DNA from: Dendrolimus kikuchii | Taxonomy: Eukaryota; Arthropoda; Insecta; Lepidoptera; Lasiocampidae | Assembly: GCA_019925095.2 (NCBI GenBank) | Contig: CM034402.1 | Location: 10,923,501-10,987,500, forward strand | Direction: 5' to 3' | Length of the DNA stretch: 64,000 nucleotides | Shown: piece after piece, positions 12,294 through 24,200 of the stretch | How positions within the stretch are numbered: the stretch's first letter is position 1 | How the letters are laid out: each line of letters begins with the position of its first letter | Notes under the pieces: model-generated | Database searches by the model: none | Told to the model about the DNA's origin: nothing | Seen by the model: only the letters and a program-made list of their open reading frames with translations | Program-made: the position numbers and the translations under genes

Positions 12294-15200
12294 CGTGGCG
12301 TTATACCTGGTGGTGCGGCGAGTGCGGCTGGGCGCGCTTGAGCTCGTTCTCGAGGCGCGTGAACCGGGCGGCCACCTCGGCCAACTGCGAGTACAGCCGC
12401 CGGTACTCCGTGTACAACTCCGAGAACTCATTCTTGTACGCGCGCCGCCTGCTCGAGCTCGTTATCGGCGGATATTGCCTGAAAAGTATCAATAAAGTTA
12501 ACAAAACACAACTTAATTTAAGGTTACTATTTAATGGATATGACGGGTCATTCTGAACGATTAACCCGTACATTCTTAAAATATATAATTTTGTATGGAA
12601 TATTCACATTGCAGAATATCCTAATAAATACTAAACAAATAGTTGTTTCTAGATTCGATTATTTTATTTTATTGTTTACCGTGGCTTGTATCTATTTGTA
12701 GTTCTGACAGTTGTCAATATCATAAAATCTGACCGATCGGCCAGTGGGCCAAAAGATTCGTCACAAATTTAAAAATATTCAGCAGAGAAACACAGATTGT
12801 ATATCCTCAAGCTAAACAAGATTAGGTCATGGGCAATATACAGTAAACCATTCTGGGGTCGAACCCACGCCCATAGTGTTCATTCTTCCAGGAATGGCAC
12901 CCGAGAACTTTATGTTCCATTCAGCTAGACCGGGAAACGCTTAGACCACTCAACCACAGAGAGTTGTTTATTGTCGATTGTTTAGAATAGCCATGTATAA
13001 GACATACCGCGTACTTTCACAAAAACTATAAAAATTTCCGGGGTAAAAAAGTACGACGTAAAAGTAACGACATATAACTACTAACATTAAAATTTTTACA
13101 CGACGAATTGACAACCATTTAAACACTTATATTAATATGAAAAAATAAAAGCCAAACACTTTCATAATATGCACAAACAACAAGAAATTAAGTTATTGAC
13201 TAAGCGTTTGGTATATACAGGTGTCAACTGTTTCCTACCACCCTAAGCTATTTTCAAAGCCTTTATTCTTTGTATTTGTCGACAGTAAAACAACAATGGT
13301 GTCAGTTTTAATTTGTTATTGCAAATGTCATAAATCTTTAAATTGTGCCCGCTTCATATTCCTTGGCTGGGGATACAAATAACGCAGGCCTTCAACGTAA
13401 TACTCAGACATAGTAAAATATCAATACCTATATCATTAGAAATTGATTACAATTACCCATGTAATTTACCTTTCAATATCTTCCAAATCAGTCAAATTCT
13501 CGTCGGGTGCTGACGATAATTTTGTATTTTCTAAGGGTTCCGTATTTGTGATGTCTTTCTCTGTAATTGTACATATATTATTGCTATTATGTGAATATAC
13601 ATATAGGTGGCGTTATGGTCATGACAACAATCTCCTTACCTTGAAATTGTTTATGAGCAGTCAATTGCCACATAATACTGAATATAATATGTATACTGGT
13701 TTGGGTGTATTTTGTATGGACCATTTGGAAAATAATAAATTTTATAATTTCATGTTCTCTCCAAAAGGCTCATTAGTAGATCATAATTTTTATAAAAACA
13801 AATATGACATGTAAATCAATACCTTATTTATTAATGTCTAGATAGAAATTAGTTAGATATGAAAAAGGAATGGTCCCAAAAATATACTCCTTTAGTATTT
13901 ATTATATTATACACCCATGATACGAGGTTTAAAGAGCACTTATAAAAATGGTAATAAATTTACAACATACCTGTGATACTATTTTGCTCTACTGGGGGAC
14001 TACTCCTAAAACCGTTCGCCTTAACAGGACTCGGGCACAGATCCTTAACAGTAGTATAGTTTAGGGTGTAGCCATTATCCTTTTTTACTGCAAATATAAA
14101 TAATTAAAAATCACAAAGCCATCAAAAGTCTATTATGAAAGATTTAGTGTTATTTGTATATTACATTAATAACACAAAGCTGGAGTATGTTTGAACATAC
14201 CACAACAAAAAAAGTAACAGTCCCATTGAAAAACTCTTGCTATCAGGGCCCTAATTCTGTCATAACAATAACGCCGTAATGGCTGTTTTATCATGCAATA
14301 ACAACTATTATGACGCCATTGGTTAACCATTCTGGCGATTATGTAATAGTAGAATTAGAGACAAGATAGAGAAGATTAAAGGTTAAAGTATTATATGATA
14401 ATCTAAAGCAACGGAAAAGTAATATTAAAATAGAAATGAAATGTTTACTTCATCAAGGTAACAAAGAATATATTTTTACATACAGGAAGTGTGCGAAAGT
14501 TTATACTTGACAATAAACGTCCATGTCATCTTGTCTACGTGTGCACATATGCACACATATTCCAAACAATTTCATTGTCATTTCCTTATTTTCAATTATT
14601 TTTCGCTGCTATTGTTATTGTTATTAATAATATAATTTCAGTTTGTTAATTATATTAATTATCACTATTCGGAAATAAGCTTATGTGCAAATAAATGGAT
14701 AAGACTTATTCAATAATTAATTATGTATTAACGCTGCCCCTCTTCTGGGAAGATTTAACAACACAATAAATATATCTGAGATTGGATATTTTCCAGTTAT
14801 AAATGAAATCAAATAATACCATTTAATAAGATAATCATATGAAATATTAATGTCATTCGTGTTTAATGTTGCTAGATCATAAAAAACTTATTGAGTAAAC
14901 TGTTACTTTTAGATATTATGATTTCCTTTATCCTATACCTAGAGAAAATTTGCTTTCAACTTATTACGTTTTAACAATACTTCAATTAATACACATACAT
15001 TAAGCACCTATTTGGCCAATATTGTCAGGCTTCTATAATCACTTAAACGTATGACACATTTTACAATAATTATAAGAGAACACGCTTAATAAAGAGTGTG
15101 CGTTAAATTACTTTGCTATCATTTTAGTTTCAAAATTTTATCATAGAAACTAATTTAATTATTTTTGGAATAAATAAAATCAATAAGCTATTGGACTCTT

Positions 15201-18200
15201 TAAAATGATAACATCACAACGCACTACAGCCGTACAAAATCAAAGATGCTGTAACGTTGTGTATAAATAAAACGTGTCAAGTACCCGATTGTGTAACTTA
15301 TAACATCCCACTGCAGGTCAGACCCTCCCATTTTAGGGGACATTGGCAATATACCCTCCGTGCTTGACCAAGGCGGATTGGAGAGTTGGACACATCGGTT
15401 ATATTGATGTGTAGGTTTCGTCATAATATTATCCTTCGACATCAGACCATGATAATTGTAACAATATTAACATTAATAATAACTTTAACAATACTCATTG
15501 ACACTTGATATATTTGTCTTCCGTGATCACGGCTACCAAAAAGTAGCCAAAACATCGAAATAGACATCAAATAAAATTGTTAAAACTTAGTTTTAATTAT
15601 CTGTACTAGTTACGAAAAATTAAGAAGATACATTATGTACATTACATCAGAATACTGCCTAAATGGTGTGCACATGCTTTCTGAGCAGAAGTCAAATGCA
15701 TGTCTCTCTTGAAAATCGAATTTAAGAATGGTGAGTGTTACCTATTAAATTACTATAATGGAGAGTATAATAACAGTCTATAACTGTCCCACTGGTGGGC
15801 TCCCGCCACGCTTGTCCAAGATGGCTTGGCAGGTTTGACACATCGGTTATCTCGATGGGCAGGTTGCATCACGATGTTTCCTTCATCGTTGTTAGCACGT
15901 GGTAATTGTAACAATATGCACATTAGGTCAGAAAACTGCCTATGTGGTGCATGCGTTCCGGCCAGGATAGAACCCGCGCCCTTTAGATTTGGGACGCGTG
16001 CGCTAGCCATTACGCTACCGCGACTTATGAAGAGTAATAAATGCCAACTCACCGGTGGTCCGGTCATCCTCGTTATCGGAGGCGTGCCTCTCGCCCGAAG
16101 AAGTGGTCGCGTAGCCGGAGGAAGGCGGCGAGGGCCGTCTGTAGTGCGAGATGCGCAGCTTCTTCGCGGCTGGCGCCTCCTCGGACGCCACCGTCACAGT
16201 CACGGTCGGCAACCCCACTGGGCCAACGCCGCCAACGTTGGCCAAACTATTGGCGAGGCCATTGGTGAGTCCGTTGGCGACGCCGTTCGTGAGTCCGTTC
16301 GCAACGCCGCTTGGCCGCTTCGTGGCACTGGGAGACGCGCGCGGCGACAGAGAGTTCGCCGAGTCGCTGCTTAGCGGTGGCGTCAGGTTTTGAGGTTTCC
16401 GCCTGCACATTTAGATTACAGTTAATATTAAAATAGTCTCAAAATTTTAATAATTAATCTTACAATGATTCAGAGTTCTGTGTAGGTCATTTATAAAATG
16501 TCTAATGAACGAGAGTACTTAATTAACAGTTCTGTCTAAACTATTATTAAGAGTTGACCACGACACGATACTACTTAACGGTAGTTGCAGGGTGTGAAAT
16601 TTTCTTCAGTCTTCACATTGCTTAAAAAAAATAGTTTTAAAAAAGATCTCAGTTAAATAATAACAATAATTTTCGATGGTAATAATGGAAATTACACATA
16701 ACTCAAATGCTTGGGCACAAGAAAGGAAAAGACAACAAAGACTACAATATTTCTTGTTGTACCTAAATGGAATTTGCTATCTCGCTAGCTCGTTACCACA
16801 TTTTAAAGGATATATATATTCTCAGAATTTACTTACGACAAATATGTATCCGACAAATTTAACAAATTAAAATACGAACTTTTCACCAAAAAATAATTTG
16901 GATTCAGTGGGCATAATTTTTTAAATCAATACTTGAGTGATTGTTCTTCAATGTATATAAACTAGCTCATTGCCACGACCTTCTAATTATAATATTAAGA
17001 AAGTTTCAACATCAACTTTTTCAATTCATGCAAAAAGTTATCATGTTTATAGATAGCATTGTAAATTAAAAACTGGTCAATCAATAACCAGAACATACTA
17101 ATCAAACCGGCTTTATTTCCGGAAGGTTCCCGAGTTTTAAAACTGCTTTTCTGATAATCTATTTAACTCTTATGATAAAAAATATTTATTTAACTCTTAT
17201 AATAATATTTGTTTAAACCGATTTCGGCTACAGCGACCTCTGTTTTCTGTGACTATTAAAGTTCTAATTTTCGACTTCAAATGTCTTTTTGAGTTTTGAC
17301 AAGACGCTCTCTCCAGAGCTCTAACCAATAAGTAGCAGCTAATTCCGTCTCTTGTAGTTTACAATTTTTATGTGCCTTTCTAGAAAATACCTATATTTCA
17401 ACTATTACTATATATAAATCCCGAGGTAGGCAACGCATCTGATCCCTTAGGTGTTGCAGATATCCATATGTAATGGTAATCACTTGCTATCAAGTGGACC
17501 CGTTTGCCTACAAGCAAATATATAAAAAAAACATTGACAGTAATCGACAAACTGGCTTTTCATTTGACCTTCATTAAATTGAAATGATTAATGCGTTTCG
17601 TCAAACTTGAGATTCCATCGGAATTATGTTCTTCGATATTCGTTCAAAAGTAAACAAAAATTATCTAACCTCTTGAGCATCCTTTTCTCCTCCTCGGTAT
17701 AGAACGGCCAATCTTCGTTGACATCATTCCAAATGTTTCTACGTAAATGGTAACAGTTGTCCTTTAATGTGCTAATGTGAGCCAGTATCTTGTTGACAGT
17801 ACTACGCTCCTTATCCTTAATACCCTCTGCAAATCACAAAATTAGTAATGTACATTGTAAATTTAAAAACATTATCTAATCTGTACTATAATAAATCTGT
17901 AAATGGTTGGATTTTGTACATTGCGTTTAAAAATGTGAAAAAAGTCCTGGGGGCTAATTCGGACCAGCAGATACCAAAATTGCTACTTTTAGATTTTTTG
18001 TCTGTCTGCATCACGTAAAAACTACTGAACGGATTTAAATGAAACTCGAAACGGAGCTAACTTATATCACGAGGCGTAACTTAGGATACTTTTTATCCCG
18101 ACAAATGACGTCGTTTCCGTGGGATAGACGAAAATAGCGAAAAAGATGGCGCTGCAATGGCATCTTTTTTGGAAACTACTGAACGAATACGAATCAGACT

Positions 18201-21200
18201 CGATACAAAGCTGACTTATAACCCGAATCAATTCATAGGATACTTTTCATCCCAATAAATCAAGTCGTTTCCGTGAAATTTAGTAAAAAGATGACGCTGC
18301 AATTACGATGTATGCATCGCTGTAATTCAACAACAAATACATTGTCAGGTTGCCTACATGTCACTCATTACGTATTAGGTACTTCAAATCAGGTTGACTG
18401 CGACTTTTCTTTATGTTTTGCTGTGCAGTTGTCTACACTATATTGGCTTAGTTTCTTTGTAATTGTAGTGATTTTAACAAGACACTAAAGTATTGAAGGT
18501 TTGTATGTATAAAACACCTAATTATTTTTTTATGTGAGTAACATAGAGCTACTACTTAGGGTTTTTCACGAGGGCAGGGAGGGAGAGGGGAAAATTCTAG
18601 TTAACTATAATATTATGATATATCTTACTTTTCTACAGGGTACATAAAATCTTACGTCTCTTTCGTTTTGATACAGTATAATATCAGTTAACAAAAATTA
18701 GAGGCGAGAGGCTTACATTTGAATGCGAAGAAAACAAAGGTTATGGTGTTTGAAAGAGAAGAAACCAGAACGAATGCAAGGATAATGGTCGATGATGTTA
18801 TGCTGGAGCAAGTGAATGAGTTTGTATATCTTGGATGTGCTTTTAGCAGGGATGGAAGGTACACCGCTGATATAGAAAGAAGAGTGAATTTGGGGAATAG
18901 TGTGAATGGAGCGTTAGGTAAACTTCTAGGCGCTAAGAACCTCAGCCAGAAGGCCCAGCTCGCCGTACACAACGCGGTGCTGGTACCTACGCTCACGTAT
19001 GGAAGCGAGAGTTGGGTATGGAAGAAAGAGCATGAAAGTAGAGTAAACGCGGTCGAGATGCGAGCACTGCGCAAAATCTGCGGAGTGACGCTTGCGGACC
19101 GCGTTCGTAATACCGAAGTAAGAAAGAGAGTTGGTCTGAAAGAGAGTGTCGGGGTGAAGGTAAGGAAAGGAATGCTCCGGTGGTTCGGGCATGTGGAAAG
19201 AATGCATGATGAAAGAATGAATAAACAGATATACAATGCAAAAGTGGATGGATGCAGAAGTCGTGGAAGGCCACGACACACCTTCCATGATCAAATTGAT
19301 CGTGTACTAGCAGAAGGTGATGTCAGGAGCCTTAAGAACAGACGAGCGTGCATGACAAGAGTTATGAATGTCAAAGAAGCAAGTGAGGTATGTAAGAATA
19401 AGCCTAAATGGCGCTCTGTTGTTCGTGCCTACCCTGCAAGGGAACTGGCGTGAAGTTATGTATGTATATATGTAAAAATTATATTATTTTATTTATCCGT
19501 GCAGGAACGGAGAAAGAATACAATTTCCTGCGGCCGGGCGGCCTGTCGTAAGAGGCGACTAAACAACCCACAGCCAGGTGGTAGGGCATTTGCCCGACTG
19601 GATGGCTACCATCCCTGGTCTAGAGCATGCCGCCATAACAACTTTGAGTTGTGTTCCGGCATTAGTGACCAGGTTCCAGTTTCCCTTAAGAGAGCAGCAG
19701 CACATTTGTAGCAACTTTGGTGTTGCAAATGTCCATAGGCGATGGTAACCGCTTTCCATCAAGTGGGCCGTCTGCCTGTCTGCTGATCTCCTGCAATAAA
19801 AAAAACTAAAAAAAAACTGATCAACTAACTATTTCTGAACCCAAATCATGACTGATTTCGGCGTGAAAGTTGCGATGGCCCATTCTTCTGTCCCTCTCTC
19901 ATCTCATCTCCTTTCTTTTATCCTATTCCTCCTGTTTGACCCCGCTATCCTATTCTAAAAGGCTGGCAACATGTTGGCTTCACCACTGATGTTGCAAACG
20001 TCTATTGGTGACAGTATCCACTTTCCAATAGATGGGCCGTATGCCTGTTTGCCAGCTTCGCAATAAATAAAGAATAAGTTCTAATTTTTTTTAAATTAAT
20101 ACATTGTTTATCGAAACTCTAGCGGTGTATATGTGTCAAAAATCAAGACTAAAATAATTGTGGTGCCCTCTAGAAATGTACGATATAGATTGGTGTCATT
20201 GAATTTTTAAACTTACCACTATGGAGCCTCGTAAACAACTCTGGCTTCTTGAAAGGTTTTAACGCTAATAACTGTATAAGTCTTTCTCTGCAAAGAAAGA
20301 AAATAAAAATAGATTAGGTGTTGGTAATTATATGAGACTGAATAACAGTATAAGGAGGTAGGACATTTGCTCGTCTGGATGGCTATTAACTGTTAATTGT
20401 ATATTTTAACACAAAATAAATCATATTAATTAATTAATTCAAGCCTGCTCGAGCTCCATCTGGGATAATGTTCTCCGTGCAGGAACGGAAAAATACTATT
20501 TCCTACGTCTGGGCGGCCCGTCGTAAAAAGCGGCAAAACAACCCACAGCCGCGCGGTAGGGCATTTATGCCCGTCTGGATGGCTACCACCCCTAGTCTAG
20601 AGTATGCCGCCATAACAACCTTGAGTTGTGTTCCGGCATCAGTGGCCAGGTTGCAGTTTCTCCTTCAAGGCCGGCAGCACCTCTAGTATTGCTAATGTTC
20701 ATAGGTGACGGTAACCACTTTCCATCCTAGTTAGGCCGGCAGCCTTTTTGCTGTGCTTCAGCAATAAATAAGTAAAAATTATATATATACATACACACGT
20801 TATTTGTCAATATTTAACGTCATCAACAATGTCGCATGACAAATAAAACATTGAACTCATCGCTACATCTGCGTAAAATGGTAATTAACAATTTTTTTTT
20901 CCAGATGGAGTAGGGATATAAGACGAATGTTATCTATCCACCAAGTAAATTAAAAACATTGTTGTTTTTAAATTTATTCAAGAGTTCAATTACAATATAA
21001 CCATGGACTCCAAGTGTGTTAACATTCAATGAATATTAAAGAAATAACATTAGAATCAATAGAACCTGGGTATTATTCTAAAACATTCTGAAAATAATCA
21101 TATCATGTAAATTTATGACGCAAAGAATATAAAATAGAAAGTTAATAACCCATACGTGTTTATTTTAAATAAGTTTTATTCTACAAAATTAGTTTTGTTT

Positions 21201-24200
21201 ATAAAATAGTAACTGAAGTTTCTAGCAATAAATAATTTAAAAAAGTGACCATCTTAAATATTTGTTTACATTACGATTTTTTATGATATTATACTATTTA
21301 CATTTCTTTATTTTCTCGATGACAGTTCTAATTTGATTGTTGTAGTGTTGTGACCAAATAAGTAATGATATCGATCGCATATATTTATTATGTTTTGAAC
21401 AAAGACAATTACAATGAAAACATTCAAATATATTTTTTCAAGCTGGGAACTCGAGTAAACTTTGAACTCGTTTCTCGCGGACTCCCCCAGTATATAATAT
21501 AAGTAAGTATTTACTACATTCATCCTTGTTATCGGAATTATACATACATACATCAAATTCAGGAGCCTTAAGAACAGACAAGCGTTTATGACAAGAGTTA
21601 TGAATGTCAAAGATGCAAGTGAGGTGTGTAATAATAAGCCTAAATGGCGGTCTGTTGTTCGTGCCTACCCCGCAAGGGAACTGGTGTGAAGTTATGTATG
21701 TATGTATGTATGTATGTATACATCAAATTCCAGGATAATTGGTACATTCTACAAATAACGCATTTATTACTATCGATGTAATTTAATTATATAAAATTTC
21801 CTTTTATAACTACAGGTTGTACCTACATATACTTGAATTATAAGATATCGGTGTAATGAGTGCTTTTGCAATAAAACAAATATAAAACAAGATCATGTAT
21901 AAAACTCTAAAGCCTATATTCGGCTAACTATGTCAAAATTAACAATATTTATAACTCATTTCAAATTACCAGATAGAACATAATATTCAGCTTATACAAT
22001 GGTACTTGCTGTCAATAGAAGTTTTTCACAAACCAATTATTATAGTCTTGTTGATTTCACCTTGAGACATTTGCAATGAACATTGTTTTTGTACGAAGCC
22101 TAAGACTTATTGTTGACTCATTAAAATGTAATTATTAAGTGTAAAATCCTTATGAAAGAACTTATTATTTATATAAGGAAACAATAAGTATACAGGCGTC
22201 ATTGCTGCTGTCAACTTGAATACGCGTAATAGCTTTTGAGCATCATGGTATACTCGTAATAAGTCAAAATATTACAACTTCTGTATCCAAATTTCCCTAA
22301 AAAACAAAATTAAAAATACATCTTTTTTTGATGATGATTCAAACAAAAACATACATAATTTTTATACATGTACATCTTAAACCCAAAAGGGTTTGACGAA
22401 GATGCTAAGTCTGCGCTGTATGACTAAATTAATAAATACGAGGTACTTTAAGTTATTACATCTACCCTTTTTGCATTTCTAGTAGCAAGTGAGAGAAGGG
22501 AAGGGACAGCAAACATTAACACCTGATCTTGTACTCTATTTTTACTATGAATATCCATGATGAGATGTAGTGTGTTATTTTTTTAGTGAGTAAATTAATT
22601 TAAAAATATCGAAAACGTCCATTATCGTTATTTGACTAGGGACCTACATAGATCCAGTTAATATAGTATATTCGTAAGACACTGGAAGTGACTAACATCC
22701 AAAATACAGGCTCGACCTAGTATAGGTGTTACTTAAATTTTTGAAACTTTTCTTGAATATTATATTATTATTATTATTAAAATATGAAAAAAAAATATAT
22801 ATATACACATTTTTATATTGTTTTTGTATTTATATGTACTTTGTTTATTTATCATTCATCATTATTTACTAACTACCTTCAGTGTTAATATCGATTCCTG
22901 CCAAGGGTTGCCTGGAAGAGATCGCTTATTAGCGAAAACGCCACCCATTGTACTACTATATCTTATCGTTTTCTACTTCTGTTTGTCTATGCTTTGGTGT
23001 ACAATAAAGAGTTATATCTATCTATTTACCTTAAAATGTATATATTGTATGTGTGAATTAATTAAGCACTTATATAGGTATGTATGGTATCAATAAAAAC
23101 AATCAATAAAGAGAGAGCATGAAAGTAGAGTAAACGCGGTCGAGATGCGAGCACTGCGCAAAATCTGCGGAGTGATGCTCGCAGACCGCGTTCGTAATAC
23201 CGAAGTAAGAAAGAGAGTTGGTCTGAAAGAGAGTGTCGGGGTGAAGGTAAGGAAAGGAATGCTCCGGTGGTTTGGGCATGTGGAAAGAGTGCATGATAAA
23301 AGAATGACTAAACAGATATACAATGCAAAAGTGGATGGATGCAGAAGTCGTGGAAGGCCACGACACACCTTCCATGATTAAATTGATCGTGTACTAGCAG
23401 AAGGTGATGTCAAGAGCCTTAAGAACAGACGAGCGTGCATGTCAAGAGTTATGAATGTCAAAAAAGCAAGTGAGGTGTGTAAGAATAAGCCTAAATGGCG
23501 CTCTGTTGTTCGTGCCTACCCCGCAAGGGAACTGGCGTGAAGTTATGTATGTATGTATCAATAAAAACATTATTATTCGTTTCTGAGTAAAATAGTGGTA
23601 TAATAAAAGAAACAGACAAACGGACAGACAAGAACCGACCCATTATAATTATAGCATAACCAAGTAAGCGAACATATAAAACTTAATATTCACTTTTGCT
23701 TTTTCATTTACTTTAAAGCACGCTATTAAATTCAAGGCCACATTTGCAAATTAGTTGTATTGCCGTCCTAGAAAAAAAACTCGCAGACTAAAATGTCGAC
23801 AGCTTTGTTTTTACATTGCAAAACATATATATGGAGTACACAAACTGTACGCATGTTATGTACAACCATCGCAAATTATCATATTGTCGTATTGATAACG
23901 ATATACCTAAATGAAATATCGTTCACGTACTTACTTCACTACGTAGGCACGGCTATGAATAATATAAGGAATTTTATTCATTTGCAAATATAAACAAATA
24001 CGGTACACAAAAGAACTTTCAATCAATGCAATTATTCATATATTTTTTTTATTTACTTTTCGCTGACAATAAGTAGTAGTTAGGGTTCTTATGATTTTAA
24101 AAATAATAGATATTTGCTAGCCAAAGCAAAAAGTAATAATAAACCACACATGGAAAATTCAATGGTGAAATATAAAATAATTAATGAAAAATAAATATGT

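Noticed and set aside
12200..12556. Plus-strand frame with RERERE repeat (and the minus-strand SLSLSL frame)
   Set aside because: Translation of the (GA)n microsatellite plus antisense of ELL exon i.
12840..12966. Functional tRNA gene
   Set aside because: Box spacing and the lack of a cloverleaf or acceptor stem pairing fit a SINE or pseudogene, not a working tRNA.
16015..16410. Long overlapping frames on the plus strand across the 16 kb exon
   Set aside because: Shadows of the GC-rich ELL exon f, whose minus-strand phase is fixed by both neighbours.
18688..19294. 197-codon minus-strand frame opposite the RTE-like fragment
   Set aside because: Antisense shadow of the RT C-terminal coding sequence; the same shadow recurs at 23090.
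8112..23554. Clustered repeats with short tandem tails considered as a CRISPR-like or satellite array
   Set aside because: Spacing is irregular, units are dispersed retroelement ends with their own target duplications, and the genome is eukaryotic.
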